DNA of 64,000 nt from Caenorhabditis elegans (taxonomy: Eukaryota; Nematoda; Chromadorea; Rhabditida; Rhabditidae): NCBI RefSeq assembly GCF_000002985.6, contig NC_003281.10, positions 2,294,001-2,358,000 of the forward strand, in the 5' to 3' direction. How positions within the stretch are numbered: position 1 is the first letter of the stretch; each line of letters opens with the position of its first letter. The position numbers were made by a program, and so were the translations under genes. Below the pieces are notes generated by a model. The model ran no database searches. It saw nothing but the letters and a program-made list of their open reading frames with translations, and had not been told where the DNA came from. Positions 53,595-64,000 of this stretch are shown in pieces.

Positions 53595-56500
53595 ATGCGT
53601 CGACAAGGCAGCGAAGAAGTTGAAGCTGTACAGCAATTTTTAAATGCTTTCGGGTTTCATGATAGAGGTAATTGGATTGAATTTTAGAAGAAAAAACACC
53701 GAAAAAGCCGAAAAATTGACTGAAAAATCGAATTTCTGACGAAAAAATGAGATTTTCCATAAAATATCAATAATTTCAAGTAAATATTCGAATTTCGAGG
53801 GGTACGGTAGCACCAAAAGTACGCAAACACTGTGGTACACCAAATCTTACGACATTTTGCAGAAAAACTCCTGAAATTATAATAAGAGTTCAGATTTTTT
53901 TCATCAAAAGAATATATTGGTGGCCGAACTCCTTGGATTTTTTTAGGCCACGATTTTCTGAGCCAAAAATTTTATTTTGAATTTTTCGTTCAAATCTCGT
54001 TTTTTACTAGAGAAACTCCAATTTCGGCTTTTTTTCTCTTGGTTGCCTAACTTTTTTTTTAGATTTCTAGGCCACCCATTAAAAATAGACCGTTTTATTT
54101 GATTTTCTACATAAAAACGGGGATTTTGAATTTTGAATAATTCAAATTTTAAAACCAAAATTTTAATTTTAAGTCTTTTTTTTTTTTGAGATATTTGAAA
54201 TTTTCTAGACGGTTTTTTGGTGATGAATCGGTTTTTATTAGAATTTCAACTATAAAAACCGAATTCTAGTCAGTTTTTGGATTTAAAATCAATTGGTGGC
54301 CGAACTTGTTGGATTTCTAGGCTACCAAACTTCTGAACATTTTCCCCTGTGACTCTTGTGCCTCTATTCGTATTGATTGCAGTAAAAACGGGTATTTATT
54401 CACATTTTTAGCCTTAAATTGGCTTAAAATGTGAATAAATACCGTATTTCTGCAAACAATTTGACAATAGAGCACATTTGTCACTTGGAGATGCGGAAGC
54501 TATGCCCAAATTTTCATTTTCAAGCCGAAAAACTTGTGAATTTTCGCGATTTTTGCACAAAAAAAACCATTTTCAGCCGATTTTTCCGTAGAAAAACGGA
54601 TTTTTAATCAAAATTTTGCAATTTTCTGTATTTCAGATGTGATAAAAGTTCAAGAAGGGCTATTCCACAGCCGTCAGCTCAACGATGTGAACGCTTCGAG
54701 AACATGTGTAGATCAATTTGTTAAGAAATGTATGAAATTCCAGGGAAAAAACCAAAAAAAAAAGCGGCAGTTTTCCAGGCGAACTTCGTGATCCGAACGG
54801 AATAAAACCGCTTCGCAAAAAAATCGATGCTCTGATGAACGAATCGGTAGAAATGAATTATATGATGGATTTTCTTGTGAGATGTCGACAGGCTCACTTA
54901 TTTCATAATGAAACAATAAGAAATAGTCCGAGTATTGGTCTGGGATCCATTGGAGGTACCCCGACCAATTCGATTCCATCCTCATCGCCGTTTCAAAGAA
55001 GATCTGCAAGTCGTGGACGGGTGCTCAGCACGCTGAGTTCGGTGTTTTACCGGTTTTAGCCGCGAAAAATTGTGAAAAAACGGAGCAAATATCACTGAAA
55101 AGTCGATAATTTATTTGAAAATTGACATTTATTTTCATTAAAAATTCGAAAAATTAGACATTTTCGGTCAAATTTGACCTGAATTTTATAAAAATATTTT
55201 TTTTCTCCTTAAAAGTTGAAGATTGTGCTTATTTTTGTTCGATTTTCGAGAAAAAATGCTGAAATAAAACCTACAAAAATGTGGAAAATTGAAAAAAAAA
55301 AGTTTTTTTTTTCATTAATTTTCAATAGAAAAAAAAACGAAATTTTTGCCATGATTAAGTGGCCGAACTTTTTGGATTTCTAGGCCACCAGTCGGAAAAC
55401 TCGGATTTTTAGAAATTTTTTATTAAATTTCTAATTCTCAAGCAACAATTATTGCGTTTTTTTTCATTAATTTTTTTTTAATTTTTGAGGCTTTTTTTTG
55501 GCGAAGAGTCGCTTTTTAATCGAATTTTGAATATAAAAACTGAATTCTATGTGGTTTTTGGATTTAAAATCATTCGGTGGCCGAACTCTTTGGATTTCTA
55601 GGCCACAAAATTTTTGAACTATTTTCCCCTGTGACTTATGTGCCTCTACTCGTTTTTTTTTGTTTGCACTAAAAACTGTATTTATTCACATTTTCATCCT
55701 CAAATTGGGCTGAAAATGTGAATAAATACCGTATTTCTGCCAACAATTTGACAATAGAGCACATTTGTCACTCGGAGATGCGGAAGCTATGCCCAAATTT
55801 TCATTTTTCACCCGATTTTTAGCATATTTTTGGGGTTTTGATGGATTTTAAGTGTTGAAATCGGTTTCAGCTAAGAAATTTTCGGTGACCGATCTTTATG
55901 GAATTCTAGGCCACCAAGCTGATTTTGAGCCAAAAAGCTATGCTCAAATTTTTATTTTCGCAATAAGATTTGCAATTTTCCATAGAATCATTCCACAAAA
56001 ATCAAATTTTGAGCAAATCCCCAAACACTGTGGCCTAACTTTTTGCAAGTTTTTAGGCCACCCATTAGAACTTTGGCGTTTTTTCTCGAATTTTCTACAA
56101 ATTTCTATGTAAAAATGTATTGAAATTGAGAAAAACTACAAATTCAAGCCTATTTTCGCTTTAAAAATCATGAAAAATCATTTTTTTTTAATTGGAAATT
56201 CACAGAAAATTGGCGAATTTTTCCATAAAACTAGTGAATTTTCCAGCCGGAGACCAACAAACTCCATCAATTGCCGATTCATCGTCTCGTTCTCGTGCCA
56301 ATTCCTCATTTACTGCCTATGACAATCGAATGCTTGGAATGGAACGCCAATTGGCTGGAAATATGGCTCAACGGCCACGGAGTCCGTATACAATTAATGG
56401 AATACCAACTACGAGGGTTCAGCCGATTAGCGCCAGCAATCAGCTTTTTACGTGCGTAATTTTCGAGAAAATTTGAGGAAATTTGGTTGAAAATACCGAA

Positions 56501-59500
56501 TTCACCGCTAATTTTCACCCCTAGCACACTTTTTCCGGGTTACTGTAGCTTTAAAAGTACGCCAACACCAGATCTAACGACATTTTTCAGAAAATCGCGA
56601 AAAAATGAGTTTTTGTGATTAAAAATGGCTCAAATTTTCAAGTTTTTTGAAAAAAATCACTTCAATCTCGGTTCTCCCCCAGTTTTTACCCCAAAAATTC
56701 ATTTCTTTGACGTTTTCTGCAAAATGTCGTAAGATTTGGTGTATTGCGGTGTTTGCGTACTTTTGACGCTACAGTAACCCTGAAAAATAAGTTTTCCCAT
56801 TTTTAGATCAGAATCAGCCGAATTTTTCGAAGAAAACGAGTAGGTTCATGGGATTTCCTTAACAAAATGTGTGCTTTTCCCCACTAAAAAACCTCAAAAA
56901 TCACCCATTTTTTCAGTTTTCTAACCTGTTTTCCCTGTTAAAAATCAGTTAACCTTCAGTTTCTACTATTCTACTAATTTTTTTAAGCGAAAAATCAAAA
57001 AAAAAAACGGGTTTTTCATCAAAAAATATATGAAAAATCACTTTTAAAAAAATGTTTAGCGCTTTTTTCATAAATTTTTAAATAGAAAAGTGAAATTCTG
57101 TTCTGTCTGGCTGTTTTTTGAGACAATTAATTAATTAATGGCCGAAATTTTTGAATTTCTAGGCCACCGTGCGAATATTTTTAATTTTTCGTTTGAATTC
57201 TGAATATTTGAACGAAAATGGGAAAATTTATGGAAAATCAAAACAAAAAATGTGAAAAAAAAATTTTGGCCGTTTTCTTTTAATCTTATGAAAAAAATTT
57301 CCCAAAAATTTGCAAAAAATAAGGAGAAAAAGACGAAAATGAATTGGTGGCCGAACTCTTTGGATTTCTAGGTTATCTGTTAAAAATTGAAAAAAAACGG
57401 TTTTTTGAGCAAAATTTCCCCGTTTTTTGTGCCAGAAATGTTCAGATTTTCATACAAAATTTGAATTTCTTATTAAAAAAATTGGCATTATCGAAAATTT
57501 TGGATTTTTTGAAATAAAACAAATTTTCATGTGTAGATTTACGCCGTAAATCGACACTATAATTTTCTAAAAAGGTAAAAATTCACAGGAAATTCGATTT
57601 TCATACTGAAAATTGCTGAAAATTCCTAGAAAGTTGAAAAAAAAACTGAAATATTTGTTCTTCGGCTCCAAAATTGAAATTTCAGTGACTTATGTGCTTC
57701 TACTCTGATTGATTGCAGTAAAAACGGGTATTTATTCACATTTTCAGTCATAAATTGGGCTGAAAATGTGAATAAATACCGTATTTCTGCCAACAATTTG
57801 ACAATAGAGCACATTTGTCACTCGGAGACGCGGAAGCTATGCCCAAATTTTCATTGTTCAGCCAAAAACTTGAAATTTTCACAGTTTTTGAACGGTTTTC
57901 AGTGTTGAAATCGGATTCTCCACTACTTTTTACCCCCAACCTGCACAATTTGCTTTTAAAAAAGTGAAAAAATGTTGGTGGCCGAACTTTTTGGATTTCT
58001 AGGCCACCAAGCTGATTTTGAGCTATTTCCTACGGTTTTTTTGCTGCTTTTTCTATAGAAATTTTGGCTCAAAAATAGGTAAATTGAATTTTTTTTTGTT
58101 GCGAATTTTGAAAATCAGCCGGTTTTGCTCCGAAAAATGAGCAATTTTCTCTGAAAAATCTCGAAATTTTCAATTTTTCAGTGCTTCCAATGGCTTCACA
58201 CCTCCAAATCCACATCTCCGAACAACTTCTCGTCGTGAAGAATCACCATCTTCCTCCGTATTTCCACATAATTCAGATTTTGAACGTAACCGTGGTGGTG
58301 CTCCGAACCGTGCTCACCAGCTCCGCCATCCGACCACAAGCCACCTATTGAATACATCTGTGACGTCATCGATTCGGGCGAATGTTAATTCCAACTCGAA
58401 TACGCCGATTCATTCGAGAATCGGAAGTGCTATAAGTACGGGAAATTCTGGAAAAAAATTGAATTTTTTGAGCATTTTTGGGCTCAAAATTTAAAAAATG
58501 ACTGAAAACTCGATTTTTCCGGTTTTTTGTTGAAAATTACTATTATAAAATCTGAAAATTCCGAAAAATGGTTAAAAATTGAATTTTTGGAGCATTTTTG
58601 TGCTCAAAATTTAAAAAACTGCCGAAAAAATCGCTTTTTTTAGCTGAAAACTCGGTTTTTTTTAGGTTTTTCTATGCAATTTTGAAGTTTTTCTGAAAAA
58701 TACTTTTTAAAAAAATCAAAAATTTCCAAAAAAAAGGTCAAAATCGATGTTTTTGTGAAAATTGCAAAAAAAATTGTTTTTTTTTTTAATTTTGCATTTT
58801 CGGGGTATTTTTGGAGCATTTTTGTGCTCAAAATCCAAAAAAATCGATTTTTTCGGATTTTCCATGCAATTTTGATATTTTTGTGTAAAAATTACTATAA
58901 AAATCTGAAATTTCCAAAAAAAAAAAAGGTAAAAATCGATATTTTTGAGAAAATTGCAGCATAAAAATAGAGCATTTTTGTGCTCAAAACTTAATGCCGA
59001 AAAAATCGCTTTTTTCGGCTGAAAACTGGGGTTTTTTTGGTTTTTCCATGCAATTTTTGAAAATTTCACGGAAAAATGCACTTTTTTTAATGGAAAATTA
59101 CTATAAAAAATTTGAAATTTCCAAAAAAAGGAGCATTTTTGTGCTCAAAATCCAAAAAATGCCGAAAAAATCGTTTTTTTTTTTTGGCTGAAAACATCGG
59201 TTTTTCTGGATTTTCCATGCAATTTTTGAAAATTACCATAAAAAATCTGAGTTTTTGGGAAAATTTCATTAAAAATCGAATTTTTACCGAAAATTTTTAA
59301 AAATTATTCCGAAAAAAGACAAATAATTTTTTTTCACCAAAAAATTGCCAAAATCTGAGCAAATTTATTCAGAAAATCGATTTTTTCCGAAAAATCTGGT
59401 GAAATCACGCAAATTTTACGGAATTTTAGTGTAAAAATTGAATTTTCCGCATTTTTTTTTGTTGCTAAAAACTCTGAAAAATCGAAATTTTAACACTTTC

Positions 59501-62500
59501 TGTTGAAAAATATCTCAAAAACCCCGAAAATTTTTCAGCTGAAACCGAATCAAATGTTTGCGAATGCTTGCTCTCCGCACTTCTTGGCATCGAAACTCGG
59601 CTTTTCACTCCAATTCACAGAGAAATGAAGATCACATCAACTGCTTCACTGTCAACGGTACAAAATTTCAGGATTTTCAGATTTTTTCGCCGGAAAAATC
59701 GATATTTTTGTAAATTTTCATCGAAAAAACGCGAAAATTCGAGGTTTTTTGTGTGCAAAATTAACTTTGAAAAAAAAAGGCATTTTTGAACAAAATTCCA
59801 GATTTTTTTAGCTAAAAATCTTATTGGTGGCCGAACTTGTTCAATTTCTAGGCCACCGGTTAAAATTAAGCGGTTTTGGCGCCATTTAATTTTTAGAAAG
59901 CCTGGCCTGTTTCAAGACTAAAAATTTCGATAAAATTGAACAAAAAAAACTGTCAAAAAACCGGAAATTCCTGAAAATCTGTAATTTCGAGCAATTTTTT
60001 CGAATGAAAACTGGTTTAACCTTTTTTCTAAACAAAAAAATGGTTTTCAGCCGGATATTTATGCAAATTTATGCAAATTTCCACGGTTTAAGTGAGAAAT
60101 TTCCGAACAAAATTGCTTAAAAAATACAATTTCTATAAATTCCGTGACTCATGTGCTTCTACTCGTATTGATTGCAGTAAAAACTGTATTTATTCACATT
60201 TTTAGCACTAAATTTGCTGAAAATGTGAATAAATACCGTATTTCTGCAAACAATTTGACAATAGAGCACATTTGTCACTCGGAGATGCGGAAGCTATGCC
60301 CAAATTTTTAATTTTTTCTGAAAAACTTGTAATTTGACCCGATTTTCAGTTAAAAATTCGGATTCTCCATCACTTTTCACTTCTATTACCCATTTTTCTG
60401 ACAATTCAGGCAAAAGTTCGTGAAATTCGGTGCCTAGTACACAAACCTCTGTGTTTGCGTACTTTTGGAGCTACCGTAACCCTTGATATTGAAATTTCAA
60501 GCTAGAAACACAGAAAAAGTGTGCTAGACGTGAAATTCGACGGGAGGAATTAGATTTTCATACTGAAAATTGCTGAAAATTCCTATAAAATTGAAAAAAA
60601 AACGGATATATTCGTTTTTCGGCTCCAAAATTGAAATTTCGTGACTCATGTGCTTCTACTCGTATTGATTGCAGTAAAAACGGGTATTTATTCACATTTT
60701 CAGTCTTAAATTGGGCTGAAAATGTGAATAAATACCGTATTTCTGCCAACAATTCGACAATAGAGCACATTTGTCACTCGGAGATGCAGAAGCTATGCCC
60801 AAATTTTCATTTTTCCCCGAAAAACTTGCGATTTTCCACGGATTTCCAATGTTTTTTGATGATTTTTAGTGTCAAAATCGGATTTTCCATTATTTTCCAC
60901 CCGAGTTCATGTTTTCATGTTTTTTTAACAAAAAATTTTGGTGGCCGAACTTTTTGGATTTCTAGGCCATTAATTGCAAAAAGCTGAGTTTGAGCCATTT
61001 TCAACGGGTTTTCAATTTATCGAATTTCGAATGTTTGAATGAGAACTTTCCGAACAAAATTACCGAAAAAGTACAATTTCTAAAAATTTCAGTGGCTCTT
61101 GTGCTTCTACTTGATTGCAGTAAAAACGGGGATTTATTCACATTTTTAGCCTTAAATTGGTTGAAAATGTGAATAAATACCGTATTTCTGCAAACAATTT
61201 GACAATAGAGCACATTTGTCACTCGGAGATGCGGAAGCTATGCCCAAATTTTCATTTTTTCCCAAAAAACTTGTAATTTTTCCCATTTCAGACCCATCAA
61301 GCAGTGTGCTCACGTATCCTACCAATTGCTAATACATATCTACTATTATCACATAAAGAGCCCAACAACACTGGACAAATGACTGAAGCTCTGATGGCGG
61401 CGATTCGACGAATTATTGGTGATTATATCACTGATATTGATGCTTTACGACGGACTAGAGGCATCAAATTTTATCAATGTCTTCCGCTTATTGATATGTG
61501 GCAAAATCGGCTGAGATTGCTGAAAATGGCCTATAAAATTAGGTAAATTAGACTAATATTGTCAGAATTTTGATTTAGCGGGTTAAAATTGACGTTTTTC
61601 GCCTAAAAAATTCAAATTTTGAGCAAAATTTGAGTTTGGAGGGGTACTGTAGCCCCAAAAGTACGCAAACACCTTACGACATTTTGCAGAAAAATGTCGA
61701 AAAATGAGTTTTTGGGGTAAAAATTGGCGGAAAATCCGAATTTCCTGGCTAAAAAATTCAAATGTCGAATTTCCAGGGTTACTGTAGCCACAAAAGTACG
61801 CAAACACCCGAATACACCGAATCCTACGACAATTTGCAGAAAAACCTCGAAAAATGTGTTTTAGGATGTAAATTGTCGGAAAATGCGAATTTCTTGGCTA
61901 AAAATGCCAAAATTCAATTTTCGAAGGAGTACTGTAGCCCCAAAAGTACGCAAACACCGAATCCTACGACATTTTGCAGAAAATGCAGATAAATTGGTTA
62001 TCGCGGTAGAAAATAACGAAGAATTTGAATTTCTTGGCGAAAATTGCCAAAATTCAATTTTAGAGGGGTACTGTAGCGCCAAAAGTACGAAAACACCGAA
62101 TTTTACGACAGTTTGCAGAAATCGTCAAAAAAGGTGTTTTTAGGGGAAAAAATGTCGGAAAATGCGAATTTCTTGGCTAAAAATGCCAAAATTCAATTTT
62201 CGATGGGTACTGTAGCGCCGAAAGTACGCAAACACCCGAATACACCGAATCCTACGACAATTTGCAGAAATCGTCAAAAAAAATGAAGTTTTTGGGGTAA
62301 AAATTGCTGGGGAATTCGAATTTTGAATGCAATTTTTCGGAAAATTGAACAAAAAAGGGTTTTGGGGTCAAAATAAAGGGAAAAATCGAATTTTTAATTA
62401 ATTTTTCTCGAATAATTTGAAAAAAAACATTGAATAAATTGTTTTTTTTTCCAGAAATTTGCCCCAACTGGAACTTCTCGAAAACTTGTACATTCTGCAC

Positions 62501-62768
62501 GCGGCGTATAGCTTTGATTCGGATCAAAAATCAATACTTGACGTGATTCTTGATTATACATTGGGAGTTTTTTGTAATCAAATGATGGAATGGATGACTA
62601 CGGGCGAAATTCCCACCAGTGATAAGGTTTTTTGACTGAAAATTGAAAAAAAAATGGCTTAATTTTAAAATTTTTGAGTTTCAGTGGATTATTGAGAAGA
62701 ATGAGCAGAGCGGAGAGCTTTTTCTGCGGAAAATTCCAATTTTTATCACGGATTCGGATGCTAGAATT
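53595..62768 (+). CDS. gip-1: Gamma-tubulin complex component, GCP3-like, N-terminal part (runs beyond the window)
   Basis: Exons: 53595-53667, 54637-54729, 54774 to about 55020 (donor uncertain), about 56246-56452, 58192-58435, 59539-59657, 61292-61542, 62455-62626, 62685-62768; the last ends at a GT donor and the gene continues past the window. The start is MRRQGSEEVEAVQQFLNAFG. A Ser/Pro-rich linker (PSSSPFQRRSASR, ADSSSRSRANSSFTAYDN) follows. From exon 6 the GCP core appears: ECLLSALLGIETRL, YLLLSHKEPNNTGQMTEAL, LPLIDMWQNRLRLLKMAYKI, then VFCNQMMEWMTTGEI and FLRKIPIFITDSD, which match GCP2/3 motifs. These proteins build the gamma-tubulin complex that nucleates microtubules at the centrosome. 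Introns are large and packed with short repeats. Confidence 0.82.
54290..54545. repeat. ~200-bp element copy, gip-1 intron 1
   Basis: GTGGCCGAACTTGTTGGATT, palindrome TATTTATTCACATTTTTAGC/AAAATGTGAATAAATACC and AGATGCGGAAGCTATGCCC. Confidence 0.85.
55459..55813. repeat. ~350-bp block in gip-1 intron 3, near-identical to one in phf-5 intron 2
   Basis: Partner of 50956-51312. Includes GAGGCTTTTTTTTGGCGAAG, the GTGGCCGAACTC motif and the full TATTTATTCACATTTTC element. Confidence 0.88.
57660..57885. repeat. ~200-bp element copy, gip-1 intron 4
   Basis: Palindrome TATTTATTCACATTTTCAGT/GCTGAAAATGTGAATAAATA with GAGACGCGGAAGCTATGCCC. GATTTACGCCGTAAATCGAC, also present at 51435, lies just upstream at 57537. 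Confidence 0.85.
60140..60335. repeat. ~200-bp element copy, gip-1 intron 6 (first of three)
   Basis: TATTTATTCACATTTTTAGC and GCTGAAAATGTGAATAAATA, followed by CATTTGTCACTCGGAGATGC. Confidence 0.85.
60635..60835. repeat. ~200-bp element copy, gip-1 intron 6 (second of three)
   Basis: Same layout as the copy at 60140, about 500 bp further on, with AATTCGACAATAGAGCACAT. Confidence 0.85.
61085..61275. repeat. ~200-bp element copy, gip-1 intron 6 (third of three)
   Basis: Same layout. It ends only about 17 bp before the exon 7 acceptor at 61291. Confidence 0.85.
61630..62290. repeat. Tandem array of the GTACGCAAACACCG repeat
   Basis: Five units of about 140-145 bp, each with GGGGTACTGTAGC, AAAAGTACGCAAACACC, CGACATTTTGCAGAAA and TTCTTGGCTAAAAATGCC. 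They fill gip-1 intron 7. Confidence 0.88.
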
Positions 62769-62899
62769 GTGAGTTTTTATTTAAAAAACTGATTTTAACT
62801 GGAAAAATTTTGATTTTTTAGCAAAAAATCTCTTTCCTCGAATTTTCCTCGAATTTTTTATCGAAAAATCGACTTTTCTGCAATTTTTGAGCCCAGATA

Positions 62900-63485
62900 C
62901 TAATTGGTGGCCGAACTCTTTGGATTTCTAAGCCACCGATCGAGAAATCTCTAAAAAAAATCTAGTTTTCTGACAAAAGTCGATGTTTTCATGATTTTTG
63001 ATCCTAAAAATCGATTTCTCGGCAGTTTTTTGACCGAAAAATGAGTTGATGGCCGAACTTTTTGGATTTCTAGGCCACGAGTTGAAATTTTCGGAATTTT
63101 AGACATTTTTGTCCAATTTTCGATATGAAAATCAAATTTTTTCGGCAGGTTTTAGATCAAAAATGGATTGGTGGCTGAACTTTTTGGATTTCTAGGCCAC
63201 CAAGTGGAAAAAATTCGGGTTTTTCGTGCAAACTTCATTTATTGAGTCGAAATTCAATTCGCAATCGAAAAAAAAAGTCGAATTTTTCATAAATAAATTG
63301 GTGGCCGAACTCCTTGGATTTCTAGGCCATCAGTTGAAAATTCATTAAACAAAAAGGTGAAGTTGGTGGCCGAAATTGTGCGATTTCTAGGCCAACAATT
63401 TCGAAAATTTTGAATTTTTGTTGAAAAAATAATCTAGTTTTGATAGGTGGCCGAACTTTTTCGAATTTCTAGGCCACTAATCGAA
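62900..63485. repeat. Cluster of six GTGGCC-GGCCAC motifs
   Basis: Copies of GTGGCCGAACTTTTTGGATT followed by TCTAGGCCAC start near 62906, 63051, 63172, 63300, 63366 and 63447, separated by unrelated AT-rich sequence. They lie in the last visible gip-1 intron. Confidence 0.88.
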
Positions 63486-63709
63486 AAATAGACTATTGTT
63501 TTTTTTTTCAGAGTTGTTTTTCGAATATTCTCCAAGCAAATATGAAAATATTTAGAAAAATGTCATGAATTTACTGGATTTTTCGAAAAAAAATCTTCAA
63601 TTTTTCCTCTGAAATGGACAAAAATTGGCCAGCTTTCAGTAAAATCTCTGAAAATATTTATTTTTATTCAAAATCGGAGATTTCTTTGACTTTTCTCACC
63701 AAAAATCGA

Positions 63710-63910
63710 TAATTCCTTGACTCTTGTGCTTCTACTCAGATTGGTGGCATAAAAACTGTATTTATTCACATTTTCATCCTTAAATTGGGCTGAAAATGTG
63801 AATAAATACCGTATTTCTGCCAACAATTCGACAATAGAGCACATTTGTCACTCGGAGACGCCGAAGCTATGCCCAAATTTTCAATTTTTCCCGAAAAACT
63901 TGTGATTTTC
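63710..63910. repeat. ~200-bp element copy near the window end
   Basis: TATTTATTCACATTTTCATC and GCTGAAAATGTGAATAAATA with GGAGACGCCGAAGCTATGCC, in the gip-1 intron that continues beyond the window. Confidence 0.85.
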
Positions 63911-64000
63911 GCAGATTTTCAGTTGAAAATTCGAATTCTCCATCCCTTTTTACGCCCGTCACCCGGTTTTCAGACAATTTGGGCCAACTGTCGTAAAATT

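Noticed and set aside
190..64000. CRISPR array, bacterial operons or ribosomal RNA
   Set aside because: Eukaryotic intron-rich sequence; the repeats have no CRISPR-like regular repeat/spacer design and no rRNA sequence is seen.

Overview
The window is nuclear DNA of a Caenorhabditis nematode, almost certainly C. elegans. It is AT-rich. Splice acceptors follow the worm TTTTCAG pattern, short introns are mixed with large repeat-filled ones, and trans-splice-type acceptors lie just upstream of several start codons. Palindromic transposon relics are dense. I read the gene set as iffb-1 (eIF5B), a PPM1D-like PP2C phosphatase, phf-5 and gip-1, which from memory fits the left part of chromosome III. 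All spliced models were built by hand from splice consensus, reading frame and paralogue comparison.

Left part (1-20.2 kb), accessory and fast evolving. After the tail of one gene and an F-box relic comes a 16-exon minus-strand gene (10915 to 1469). It encodes about 1142 aa built from five tandem copies of a domain I do not recognise. The exon lengths repeat exactly (140 and 107 nt), and the introns are full of inverted-repeat elements. Next is a cluster of F-box/FTH (DUF38-type) genes: three look intact (two head to head, two tail to tail). A fourth has lost its 5' part, and a 1.6-kb palindromic element sits inside its last codons.

Middle part (20.4-37 kb), conserved. The 10-exon iffb-1 gene (20475-32510) has introns of up to 2.1 kb. 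Exon 7 sits between two intronic arms that are near-perfect inverted copies of each other. On the opposite strand are a small secreted cysteine-rich protein gene and a DUSP19-like dual-specificity phosphatase gene, only 93 bp apart.

Right part (37.5-64 kb), plus strand. In order: a Wip1/PPM1D-like phosphatase of 766 aa (ppm-1.D), the 110-aa splicing factor phf-5, and the first nine exons of gip-1 (gamma-tubulin complex component, GCP3 type), which runs off the window. Spacing, a poly(A) signal and a trans-splice-type acceptor suggest that phf-5 and gip-1 share an operon.

Structural themes. (1) Large introns have grown by local tandem duplication, and at six places the copy took the neighbouring exon edge with its splice site, leaving decoy splice sites. 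(2) Inverted repeats flank or contain exons. (3) Two short repeat families (a GTGGCC/GGCCAC motif and a ~200-bp element with a TATTTATTCACATTTTC palindrome) are scattered through ppm-1.D, phf-5 and gip-1 introns.
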